The position numbers and the translations under genes are program-made. Below are positions 16,136 to 23,862 of a stretch of DNA of 34,264 nt, piece after piece; positions within the stretch are counted from its first letter, which is position 1; each line of letters starts with the position of its first letter. Source of the DNA: Psychrobacter coccoides (lineage in GTDB: Bacteria > Pseudomonadota > Gammaproteobacteria > Pseudomonadales > Moraxellaceae); the NCBI RefSeq assembly GCF_017498085.1, contig NZ_JAGBKM010000026.1, positions 1-34,264 of the forward strand, in the 5' to 3' direction. The notes under the pieces are model-generated. The model saw only the letters and a list, made by a program, of their open reading frames with translations. It was not told the DNA's origin and did no database searches.

Positions 16136-17347
16136 ATGGCATTTAATAATATGAATAAAAAGCAGTCTTATACTTTATATATGTTGAAGTTCTTATTTAT
16201 ATTAATAATAGTTTCTTTTATTGTTTATTATTATGTCAATGTATCCGCTCGTCATCAGCTATGGCAAAAAACCTATCCAATACGTGCCGAATTATCCGTC
16301 AATCGCATAAATTGTAGTGAGAATAGTCCGTCATGGCTGGCAGATATCATAAAACATCAAGCTCAAAATAATAACGCACCTGCTAATCAAATAGCTTATA
16401 TTGATCCGCAAGGTCATCTCTATCATTGTCAGAATGGCTATGTCGGCAAGTATCCACTACTGTCTGATGCTGTGACTGAGCAAACCCGCTTTCGCTTTGC
16501 CAGTGTCACCAAGCTATGGACATCCGACGCTATCTTAGACTTGATTAAAGACGGTAAACTATCGTTAGACACCAAGATGTCGGACATCATCACGGAAGTC
16601 GACAGCCCAAAAGATGCTCGTATTCATGACATTACCATCGGTCAGCTACTCTTGCACCGTGCAGGATTTGACCGCTATAGCGTATTTGGTAATGACATGT
16701 TTGGTATTGGCAAGGCCATTTGTCCTGATAACTTAACAGGGCTAAATGATATTGAGCTGGGCTTTGACCTTGATAGTAAGACCAGCTACTCCAACCTAGG
16801 CTACTGCCTACTCGGTGAAGTGATTAGTCGGACAAATAACAGTAAGCCTTATACCGACGTCATCGCTCAGCAGTATGACTTTGCTGATACCAGCCTACAG
16901 TTTATCTCCAATAGCGCCTTGCCTGATGAGGTGTTTTATAACCATGTAGAGACCGGTCTAACGGGTTTTGCTGATATCTATACTGCCTTTGACTATGATG
17001 GACTGGCGTCAGCGGCGGGGTTGTCTGGTAATGCCATTGACCTTGCTCAGCAAGTCAAATCAATGGTAGATAAGCCTGCGCCAAATATCTTATCCCTAGA
17101 TGCGGATGTATCCTGTGATGTCAGTCAAATAACCGAATGCTATGGCTATGCCATGCTGCCTTATCAGCCGACTGAAAAATCTGCCAGCGTGTATTATCGG
17201 AGTGGCAGTTTATTGGGACTCTCATCGCTGGTTGCAGTAGATGAGCAGGGCAGTGTCGTGGCACTATTGAGTAATGGCACGCCAGATACTGGGGTCGATC
17301 ACACTGTCAAAAAGATGCTTCATGAGCAGATGACAGCAGCGAGATAG
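16136..17347 (+). CDS. Membrane-anchored serine hydrolase, beta-lactamase/penicillin-binding fold
   Basis: A 403-residue serine hydrolase of the class C beta-lactamase, DD-peptidase and esterase superfamily. One N-terminal membrane helix (about residues 17-37, FLFILIIVSFIVYYYV) anchors it with the enzyme in the periplasm. The catalytic signature SVTK (SxxK) is in FRFASVTKLWTSDAI, the second motif YSN (YxN) is in TSYSNLGYCLLGEV, and a third-motif-like RSGSLLGLSSLVAV stands near the C-terminus. All three expected active-site elements are therefore present. Substrate is unknown: peptidoglycan stem peptides, an ester or an acyl group on a surface polymer are possible. It lies between two pilin genes, all on the plus strand, with no strong ribosome site at 16136 or at the alternative ATG 16151. 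The first 150 bases are distinctly AT-rich. A role in pilin modification or pilus passage through the wall is only a positional guess. Confidence 0.85.
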   Translation: MAFNNMNKKQSYTLYMLKFLFILIIVSFIVYYYVNVSARHQLWQKTYPIRAELSVNRINCSENSPSWLADIIKHQAQNNNAPANQIAYIDPQGHLYHCQNGYVGKYPLLSDAVTEQTRFRFASVTKLWTSDAILDLIKDGKLSLDTKMSDIITEVDSPKDARIHDITIGQLLLHRAGFDRYSVFGNDMFGIGKAICPDNLTGLNDIELGFDLDSKTSYSNLGYCLLGEVISRTNNSKPYTDVIAQQYDFADTSLQFISNSALPDEVFYNHVETGLTGFADIYTAFDYDGLASAAGLSGNAIDLAQQVKSMVDKPAPNILSLDADVSCDVSQITECYGYAMLPYQPTEKSASVYYRSGSLLGLSSLVAVDEQGSVVALLSNGTPDTGVDHTVKKMLHEQMTAAR

Positions 17348-17373
17348 CTATCAATAAATAGTGATATTAAGCA

Positions 17374-17389
17374 TGGCATAGATTGTGCT
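17374..17389 (+). promoter_or_regulatory. Sigma-54 (RpoN) promoter of the second pilin gene
   Basis: TGGCATAGATTGTGCT agrees with TGGCAYRNNNNTTGCW at every defined position but one (G for the first T of TTGC). This is the same position that deviates in the pilA promoter. It lies 36 bases before the pilin ATG, so the leader would be only about 25 nt. Confidence 0.7.
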
Positions 17390-17424
17390 TAGTAAAGTTA
17401 TAACTTTCTAGAGTCTTATACCTA

Positions 17425-17910
17425 ATGACTATCTATCGTTCTCAGTCAGGCTTTACGCTTATAGAGCTAATGATTGTCGTTGCTATCATTGGCGTCTTAG
17501 CAGCGATTGCCATTCCTCAGTATCAGATTTATGTGGCCAAAGCTCAGGCCATGAGAGTCATCAATGAATCTGGACAATTACGACTATCAGTAGAGGAGTG
17601 CTTACAGACAGGTAGGTCAGTGATTGGATTAGGAACAAACGAATGTGATCCACGAGCGACTGCCTCCAATCTTATCTTGGGTGGCTCACAGGTTGGCGCT
17701 ACTTTGCCCAGTGGTATGGGTGTGGTGCAAATCGCTAACCCATTGACTTTGACGACCAATATCATCGCCACAGTATCGACGCAAGTCACTCCACAGCTGG
17801 CAGGTAAAAAGGTTTTATGGTCACGTACTAGCGACGGATCATGGAGTTGCAGTAGTAATATCGCAGCCGTTTATTTGCCCAGTTACTGTACCCATGTTGC
17901 TGCTTTATGA
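17425..17910 (+). CDS. Second major-type type IV pilin
   Basis: A 161-residue type IVa pilin with leader MTIYRSQSG, then [32 protein letters not shown], nearly the same N-terminus as PilA. A different central domain follows, with cysteines (EECLQT, NECDPR) and a short C-terminal disulfide loop (SWSCSSN ... PSYCTHV). LWSRTSDGSWSC resembles PilA's [11 protein letters not shown], so the two are paralogues that have diverged in the exposed part. It is preceded by its own sigma-54 promoter at 17374, which suggests it is a major or alternative pilin rather than a minor one. It is smaller than PilA by ten residues. The ribosome site is weak. No clear terminator follows before the next gene. It could be an alternate fibre subunit or a silent-type donor for variation; the promoter argues for expression. 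Confidence 0.92.
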   Translation: MTIYRSQSGFTLIELMIVVAIIGVLAAIAIPQYQIYVAKAQAMRVINESGQLRLSVEECLQTGRSVIGLGTNECDPRATASNLILGGSQVGATLPSGMGVVQIANPLTLTTNIIATVSTQVTPQLAGKKVLWSRTSDGSWSCSSNIAAVYLPSYCTHVAAL

Positions 17911-18007
17911 TATCAAGTTCAACACCTCCAGCCGATAAGCCCTCCGCCCATCCCAGCCAGAATAGTGTAAAATCATGCTATCTATCACGATAAGCTGATG
18001 AGTTTTT

Positions 18008-19495
18008 ATGCAAAAAAAGGTCTTGGCAATATGTTTGGTCATCGCACTACTTGAAGGCTTCGCTGGTCTCGGTATCGAGATCTATGCCATCAGAATATCA
18101 GCAACCTATATCGGTGCCTCCATCGCCATCACTGGCGTCATCCTCGCCATGGTACTGATCGCCATCGCCGTCGGCTACTGGTATGGCGGACGCCTATCAC
18201 AGTCGATTACCTCCCCAAGACAAGCGCTACTAAAAGCAGGACACGTCCTATCATGGTCGGCCGTCGCCCATGCCATCGCCTGTATGGTGCAGTTGCCCCT
18301 GCTGGCCGCCATGAGCGCCAGTACCGATAGCCCTATCATCGCCGCCATCGGTGTCGGGTTATTGTTTGGCGTCGGACTGGCGTTTGGCTCGACCGCCATT
18401 CCGCTGATTACCCAGTTTTTATCATTAAAGTATAAAAACTTGCAGGGCGTCGATGCGGGCAAAAACGCGGGCATGATGGTGGCGATCACCACTGTCGGCA
18501 GCGTGCTGGGCTCAACCGCCACTCCGATATTACTACTGCCGTATATCGGTCTTATGAGTAGCTTGGCATTATTTATCGCTGCATTGGCGTTTAGTGCTTG
18601 GCTATGTACCCGTCTGGGCGTACAGATGCAGAGCGATGCGCCGAGCAGTCAGTCTTTGCCTGTCATCAACTATATGCTGGCACTGTCAGCGGTAGTGATG
18701 ACTGCTGGCTTTATTGCCTTAAATAAAACAGACACCGGCTTGCAAACCGCCACTGGCGCTTGGTTTATCAATTATGCGGTCGCTGATGGGCAGGTGGCGG
18801 TCACCATCTCTGACAACCCCAGACACACCACCAGCAGCTGCTGGATACCTGCGATCAAAAAGAACTGCCACTGGTATGGCGAAAGGGCAGTCAAGAGTAT
18901 CGAGCAGACTATGCCCGAGCGTTTGGTGTTTTTGGGCGGTGCGGGCATGGGCACGCCAAGCGAGGTGGCTTACCATCATCCTGATATGGCGCTGACCGTC
19001 ATCGATATCGATAGCGACCTGCCAGAGATTGTCGAAACGCATTTTTTGCAAGCGCCGATAGCGGACAATATTGAATTCGTCGGTGATGACGCCAGAGGCT
19101 ATTTGAATCGCCATAGGGGTTTGCGCTATGACTTTATGCTTATCGATGCCTTTCAAGGTCGGTTTGTCGCTAGTAACTTATACACCCTAGAGGCGCTGAG
19201 CCAGTTTCAGCAGACCAGCACTCATATCATGGCAAACATCATCGGCAGGCCCGCCATCGAGCATGGCTATACCCAGACGATCTTTAAAAACTGGCATCAG
19301 GTGTTTGGCGACTCGGCCTATGTCATCACCCGTCATGAGGGCAACGAGCTGCAAAACATCTTGCTGTGCAACTTTGCTTGCGTTGGTGGGCGACCCTTAG
19401 CGCAAGTGGCGTTTTTTGATAAGACTCAACCCGTGCATACCGATGATTTGCCACGATTGGAGCGATATTATTATCGCTCGCTTGAGAAATTATGA
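18008..19495 (+). CDS. Fused membrane transporter-like/spermidine synthase-like protein
   Basis: A 495-residue protein joining an N-terminal membrane part (about seven hydrophobic helices, residues 5-245) to a C-terminal class I methyltransferase fold of the spermidine-synthase type. The SAM-site region reads LVFLGGAGMGTPSEVAY, followed by the acidic strand-2 motif LTVIDIDSDLPEI, GDDARGYL, and the strand-4 motif DFMLIDAFQG. The family is often annotated as fused MFS/spermidine synthase. Whether it makes polyamines is doubtful: the usual partner speD is absent here, and the glycine loop is GGAGMGTP rather than the standard form. A segment between the halves has two or three cysteines (SSCWIPAIKKNCHW) that would be periplasmic or near the membrane. 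It follows the second pilin by about 100 bases with no terminator, so it may be co-transcribed. Family moderate to good; function unknown. Confidence 0.8.
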   Translation: MQKKVLAICLVIALLEGFAGLGIEIYAIRISATYIGASIAITGVILAMVLIAIAVGYWYGGRLSQSITSPRQALLKAGHVLSWSAVAHAIACMVQLPLLAAMSASTDSPIIAAIGVGLLFGVGLAFGSTAIPLITQFLSLKYKNLQGVDAGKNAGMMVAITTVGSVLGSTATPILLLPYIGLMSSLALFIAALAFSAWLCTRLGVQMQSDAPSSQSLPVINYMLALSAVVMTAGFIALNKTDTGLQTATGAWFINYAVADGQVAVTISDNPRHTTSSCWIPAIKKNCHWYGERAVKSIEQTMPERLVFLGGAGMGTPSEVAYHHPDMALTVIDIDSDLPEIVETHFLQAPIADNIEFVGDDARGYLNRHRGLRYDFMLIDAFQGRFVASNLYTLEALSQFQQTSTHIMANIIGRPAIEHGYTQTIFKNWHQVFGDSAYVITRHEGNELQNILLCNFACVGGRPLAQVAFFDKTQPVHTDDLPRLERYYYRSLEKL

Positions 19496-19521
19496 GTGAT
19501 TTGACTGAAGAGTGAGAGTGA

Positions 19522-19578
19522 GTAGGGTGCGCCCAGCGCACCATTTAGCAGTTTTTAGGTGCGCTGGGCGCACCCTAC
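19522..19578. repeat. Palindromic intergenic repeat with perfect 21-bp arms
   Basis: The arms 19522-19542 and 19558-19578 are exact reverse complements, GC-rich, with a 15-nt loop. The core TAGGGTGCGCCCAGCGCACC resembles the short palindromes found in many copies between genes in Moraxellaceae (recalled, not searched). It lies between the spermidine synthase-like gene and the fdxA fragment and may also work as a bidirectional transcription barrier. Confidence 0.85.
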
Positions 19579-19640
19579 AAATCTGCCACACAGTCCGTGT
19601 ATTTACAAAGAATGCAATTATTCGTAACGACAAAGGTCAT
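19575..19640 (-). pseudogene. Truncated duplicate of the fdxA 5' end
   Basis: Bases 19586-19640 match the first 55 bases of the intact fdxA (20003-20057) at 47 positions. Read on the minus strand they encode MTFVVTNNCILCKYTDCV, against [18 protein letters not shown] in the real gene, keeping the first two cluster cysteines and the third. After Val18 similarity stops and the frame meets a TAG at 19575-19577, inside the palindrome's right arm. No further ferredoxin sequence follows. It is a 21-codon remnant of a duplicated fdxA, cut off by the palindromic repeat, and lies just downstream of the true gene. Confidence 0.85.
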
Positions 19641-19667
19641 ATCAAGGCCCACAGTTTAGAAATACCA

Positions 19668-19708
19668 ATAAAAAACCACCTAATCGCATAACGCCATTAG
19701 ATGGTTTT
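19668..19708 (-). terminator. Terminator after fdxA
   Basis: On the minus strand a 13-bp stem with one mismatch (19696-19708 pairing with 19672-19684) is followed by a T-run (complement of AAAAAA at 19670-19675). It lies about 26 bases beyond the fdxA stop. Confidence 0.8.
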
Positions 19709-19733
19709 AAGGTTTAAACGTATTTATGACGAG

Positions 19734-20057
19734 CTACTTCTCTAGATATTGAATCTTACCTTCGACCCCGTCCCACTTCTCAGCGTCTGGCAGCGCAGGC
19801 TTCATCTCAGTGATGTTTGGCCACTTTTGTGCCAACTCGGCATTGAGCTCGATAAATATCTCTTGGCCTTTGGGCACCTCATCCTCTGAGAAGATCGCAT
19901 TGGCTGGGCATTCAGGCTCGCACAGGGCACAGTCGATACACTCGTCAGGATCGATGACAAGGAAGTTAGGACCCTCATAAAAGCAGTCCACAGGGCAGAC
20001 TTCCACACAGTCCGTATGTTTACAAAGGATACAATTATCTGCAACAACAAAGGTCAT
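19734..20057 (-). CDS. fdxA: Seven-iron ferredoxin FdxA ([3Fe-4S][4Fe-4S])
   Basis: Small electron carrier, 107 residues, of the Azotobacter FdI/7-Fe type. The N-terminal cluster motif is [17 protein letters not shown]. The CxxC-type pattern with a spacing typical of the mixed 3Fe/4Fe site is followed by [18 protein letters not shown]. The second motif, [12 protein letters not shown], binds the 4Fe cluster. The C-terminal tail (about residues 60-107, [14 protein letters not shown] to KIQYLEK) is the normal extension of this family. It is 83 bases downstream of mutS on the same strand, an order also found in Pseudomonas (mutS-fdxA). The upstream ribosome site is weak. A decayed second copy of its first 18 codons lies at 19586-19640, beyond its terminator. 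The redox partner is not apparent. Confidence 0.94.
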   Translation of the reverse strand: MTFVVADNCILCKHTDCVEVCPVDCFYEGPNFLVIDPDECIDCALCEPECPANAIFSEDEVPKGQEIFIELNAELAQKWPNITEMKPALPDAEKWDGVEGKIQYLEK

Positions 20058-20140
20058 AGTGATGGCTACCTATCAATTGGACAAAATGAGTAAAAAATAA
20101 TCCGTATTTTAGCGCTTTTAGCCGCATTTAACAAACCCCT

Positions 20141-23100
20141 TTAACGACCAACAAGTTGCTTGAGCTCATAGAGCAGATCATGCGCCTGTCTGGGCGTCAG
20201 ATTATCAGGATCGATATCATCCAGCTGCTGCTGTACGCTAAGCCATTGATTCTGTTGGCCATCGTCAGACAGTAAGGCGCTTGGGTGATAGGCGTCTATC
20301 GCACTCTCGGTAGTATGTGCACCAGCCAATGATGGGCGTTTATCCGTTAGCGACTTAACTAAGTCGTTTTTATCATCAGTGGGTCTTGGCTGGTCTGGTT
20401 TGAGCGTATCGAGCAGATAGCGCTTGGCATGGGAGAGCACAGCGCTCGGGATGCCAGCCATCTTGGCCACATGTAAGCCAAAGCTGGAGCTGGCAGCGCC
20501 CTCATGGATTTGGTGCAGCAGCAGCAGCTGGCCATCGACCTCACTGGCGGCGACATGCACATTGCGTATTCCCTGATGACGACTTGCCAGCTCCGTCAGC
20601 TCAAAGTAATGGGTGGCAAACAAGGTCAGACAGCCAATAGCCAGCAGTCGATTGACGCACGCATGAGCGATGGCCAGTCCATCTGTGGTCGCCGTGCCAC
20701 GTCCGACCTCATCCATCAGTACCAAGGACTTAGCCGTGGCGTTATTGAGGATATTGGCGGTCTCTATCATCTCCACCATAAAAGTCGACTTGCCACCAGC
20801 CAAGTTATCTGCCGAGCCAATACGGGTAAAGATACGGTCGATATCACCGATATGGGCACTGGCAGCGGGCACGAAACTGCCGACATGAGCAAGCAGTACG
20901 ATCAGCGCTGTCTGGCGCATATAGGTGGATTTGCCGCCCATATTGGGGCCAGTGATCATCAGGAGCCGCTCGGGATGGTCTGCGCTACCGAGCGCACAGT
21001 CATTGGCGACGAAGTGGCCTAAGGGGTTGGCAGGGTTTGAGGGCATAGAGGCGGTGTTTTTGGTGGTACCAACTGCTGGGCTCAGTGCTGCTTCGACGAC
21101 GGCGTGGCGACCTTGACGGATGTCGATACAGGTCGAGCTGTGGCTTTGATTGAGCAAGGTAAGCTGCTGGCTGTGCTGCTCATCGGTATCAGTGGCCGTG
21201 GCGGTATTTGTTGCCTTATTAGTCGTTTGATTGGTCGTCTGATTGATCGCTTGACTGGTTAGGTTGTCGCTCAAGGCGTCAACACTGTGGTTGCCACTCA
21301 TGATCGGCCGTTGCCAATCATAGCTGATGGCCAGCTGCGCCCAGTTGCTCAGCACATCGATATGAGCGACGGCAGCACTCAGCTGTTGCAGCTCAGCCAA
21401 ATGACCAGCTAGGGTAGTGAGCAGCTCGTGATACAGCTGTTTTTCTCGGGCCAGTGCCAGTGTTTGTGCACTGAGGTATTCAGTCTCGAGGGTTTTTAGC
21501 TCATCAGTAATAAAGCGCTCGCTGTTTTTTAGCGTTTGTCTGCGGATAAAGTGAGCGGGGGCGTTTTTTGCTTGCATCTTGGGCAGCTCAAAATAAAACC
21601 CGCTGACTTTATTAAAGCCGACCTTGAGACTGGGCAGTTGGTTATCGACACGGGCCTGTGCCACCATCTCATCTAGGGTGGTCTGAATGTTGTCATGGAG
21701 GTGGCTGAGGCGGTCAAATGCCTCATCAAAACCAGCAGCCAGCATACCGCCATCACGGATATGGGCTGGTGGCTCTACAATGATGGCTCGCTCGATCAGC
21801 TCAGCGACCGCTTGCACAGCAGGGAGTTGCGCTGGCAGTTGCTGCAGCAGCATCGGTAGCAAGCCGGCATGCTCAGGATGGATACCAGCCTCAGTAAGTA
21901 GAGTGTTTAGCTGCGTACTACTGGCGATACTGTCGGCCAGCCTGCGTAAGTCACGTGGCTTAGCACTCATCAAGGCGATACGGCTACTGATACGCTCGAT
22001 ATCACCGATGCTGCTCAAGGTCTCACGTAAGCGGGTAACGAGAGAGGCGCTGGACGGGCAGGCAGGTGCAGCGGCGCTCAGCAACGAATCGATCGCATCT
22101 AGGCGCTGATTGATACGGGCGTGCTGGCGCAGGGGGCGCTGCATTTGTTGCACCAGCAGACGTCTGCCCATTGGCGTCTGGCAGTGATTGACCACAGATA
22201 TCAAGGCGGTGCCATTGGGCGTAGCAGGGGTAAACAGCTCAAGGTTTTGTTGACTGCCTGCATCGATGATCAAGTAATCTGCATGATGCTCGACGATCAG
22301 CTGATTGACTTGCGGCACCTGACGCTGCTGCGTTTGCTGAGCATAATGAATCAGCGCAGCACAGCTGGTTTGTGCCAGTGGCGCATCGGCAATGCCTAGA
22401 CCATCAAGGCGCTGGACCCCAAACTGCTGACACAGCGTTGCTGCGGCATGCTCTGGATAAAAATCGCTGGCCGCCACCTCGATGATCGGACAGTCAAGAT
22501 GGCTGCGTAACCAGAGTAGCCAGTCTTCACCAAGGCGCTCATTAAGATCCTCACCAAGCGCTTCACTGATGATGCACTCACTCGGGGCAAAGCGAGTCAA
22601 GACAGTCAGCATCTGCGCTTTTAGGTCTGCCATCGGACTGTCATGAGCGTCATCGGTATGCTGGCTGGTTTTTGCAGTCAGTGTCTGAGTGATCAAGGTG
22701 CCGGCTGCCAGATCCAGCTGACTGACTGCTGCTTGTAGAGGGGGTGTCTGTTTACGGCTGGCTTTTGTTTTTGGTACTTGGATATCGATGGCGACCACAG
22801 TCGGGGTGTGATTGGGGGCGATCAGCGCATCATCAGTGATGGTGCCAGCGGTCAGGGTCTTGACCACCTCACGGCGCATGATGCCGGGCGCTTTGCTGCT
22901 CTTTTTTTGTTTGTCGCCCATTGTCTGTGCTGCGGGCTGGCGCTGTTGAGCACTGTGACCATCATCATTGGCGCTTGCCTCTTCGACTTGCTCACAGACC
23001 ACCACCGTCTCCCCGGCGGCGATCAGCCGAGCCATATAGCTGTCAGCGGCATGAAAAGGCACGCCTGCCATAGCGATGGTGTTGCCGGCTTTGTCCGTAC

Positions 23101-23329
23101 CTCGCCGAGTAAGGGTAATGTCCAAGATTTGCGCTGCCCGTTTGGCATCATCAAAAAACAACTCATAAAAGTCGCCCATCCGATACAAGAGCAACGCCTG
23201 CGGATAGTTGGCTTTCATAGTCAGGTATTGCACCATCATCGGTGTGTGGTGCGTCAGATGATAGGCTGTATCGCCGATGGTCAAGATATCAGTCGCAGTT
23301 TGGTTTATAGTAGAGGGCTTAACAGTCAT
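20141..23329 (-). CDS. mutS: DNA mismatch repair protein MutS
   Basis: Mismatch recognition ATPase that starts methyl-directed repair with MutL. The N-terminal domain has the mismatch-reading motif [16 protein letters not shown] (Phe-x-Glu). The core and clamp domains follow ([14 protein letters not shown]), then the ATPase with Walker [16 protein letters not shown], Walker B region [16 protein letters not shown] and [11 protein letters not shown]. The protein has 1062 residues, against about 850 in E. coli. Extra sequence lies near residues 118-150 (Gln/Lys-rich, after VCEQVEEA), near 190-230, and just before the ATPase, where a low-complexity [13 protein letters not shown] tract sits close to residue 700. 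The frame is continuous with no sign of error, and the extensions look surface-exposed. The ATG at 23329 follows AAGAGA; an inner ATG pair near residue 31 aligns with the E. coli start. Very secure. Confidence 0.96.
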   Translation of the reverse strand: MTVKPSTINQTATDILTIGDTAYHLTHHTPMMVQYLTMKANYPQALLLYRMGDFYELFFDDAKRAAQILDITLTRRGTDKAGNTIAMAGVPFHAADSYMARLIAAGETVVVCEQVEEASANDDGHSAQQRQPAAQTMGDKQKKSSKAPGIMRREVVKTLTAGTITDDALIAPNHTPTVVAIDIQVPKTKASRKQTPPLQAAVSQLDLAAGTLITQTLTAKTSQHTDDAHDSPMADLKAQMLTVLTRFAPSECIISEALGEDLNERLGEDWLLWLRSHLDCPIIEVAASDFYPEHAAATLCQQFGVQRLDGLGIADAPLAQTSCAALIHYAQQTQQRQVPQVNQLIVEHHADYLIIDAGSQQNLELFTPATPNGTALISVVNHCQTPMGRRLLVQQMQRPLRQHARINQRLDAIDSLLSAAAPACPSSASLVTRLRETLSSIGDIERISSRIALMSAKPRDLRRLADSIASSTQLNTLLTEAGIHPEHAGLLPMLLQQLPAQLPAVQAVAELIERAIIVEPPAHIRDGGMLAAGFDEAFDRLSHLHDNIQTTLDEMVAQARVDNQLPSLKVGFNKVSGFYFELPKMQAKNAPAHFIRRQTLKNSERFITDELKTLETEYLSAQTLALAREKQLYHELLTTLAGHLAELQQLSAAVAHIDVLSNWAQLAISYDWQRPIMSGNHSVDALSDNLTSQAINQTTNQTTNKATNTATATDTDEQHSQQLTLLNQSHSSTCIDIRQGRHAVVEAALSPAVGTTKNTASMPSNPANPLGHFVANDCALGSADHPERLLMITGPNMGGKSTYMRQTALIVLLAHVGSFVPAASAHIGDIDRIFTRIGSADNLAGGKSTFMVEMIETANILNNATAKSLVLMDEVGRGTATTDGLAIAHACVNRLLAIGCLTLFATHYFELTELASRHQGIRNVHVAASEVDGQLLLLHQIHEGAASSSFGLHVAKMAGIPSAVLSHAKRYLLDTLKPDQPRPTDDKNDLVKSLTDKRPSLAGAHTTESAIDAYHPSALLSDDGQQNQWLSVQQQLDDIDPDNLTPRQAHDLLYELKQLVGR

Positions 23330-23453
23330 GCACAGTCTCTTAGATTTATTACTTGGCTTGTATTGAATTTACAAGGATTTGGATGAGTTTGGATCAAAAG
23401 TAGGATTGTTTTTGTGGTTGTAATCACACTATCAACTCACTAAATGTGTTGGC

Positions 23454-23592
23454 GTAGGCTGTGGCTTTAGCTCTGAGAAACGTTAAAAAATTGTATTACA
23501 ATTTTAGTTTCGCAAGAGAAATTCTTTAAATGGAATTTCTGTAAGATATTTTGCAAAATATAGCGCAGTGCTTCACTAAAGCCACAGCCTAC
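23454..23592. repeat. 139-bp palindromic element with 17-bp perfect terminal inverted repeats
   Basis: GTAGGCTGTGGCTTTAG (23454-23470) is repeated in exact inverse at 23576-23592. Between the ends lie three smaller palindromes: AAATTGTA-T-TACAATTT (near 23489-23505), AGAAATTC/GAATTTCT with an 8-nt loop (about 23517-23540), and ATATTTTGCAAAATAT (about 23546-23561). There is no open reading frame and no clear target-site duplication. The structure fits a MITE-like or palindromic-unit element inserted between mutS and secA. The rest of the 23330-23862 gap holds no gene. Confidence 0.8.
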
Positions 23593-23728
23593 CTAGAATA
23601 CAGGGTTTTATAGCGTTAGCGTCCATCATCTGGTTTATTGGCATAAGCACCATTTTAACATGAGCGGCTGTTTTTCGATGTAAGCATATAGTGCAGCATT
23701 TATCTGTCTACTGGTCTGCTCAATACCC

Positions 23729-23760
23729 TTGTATCCATCAGCAGCATAACCATATATAAT
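23729..23760 (+). promoter_or_regulatory. Candidate sigma-70 promoter of secA
   Basis: A perfect TATAAT (23755-23760; the overlapping TATATA starts at 23753) stands about 100 bases before the secA start. TTGTAT at 23729-23734 could be the -35 box with an 18-20 nt spacer. Confidence 0.35.
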
Positions 23761-23862
23761 GACGACACACTTAATTGGGTGATACTTGGCTCGGCGATAA
23801 TAATGCGCAGATAGCCCGAAACGCTAGGCTGATTATCAAATATTTCCATAGGTTAAAAAATT

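Noticed and set aside
22121..23386. Plus-strand frames opposite mutS
   Set aside because: They are shadows of the mutS coding strand with no family motifs and improbable composition.
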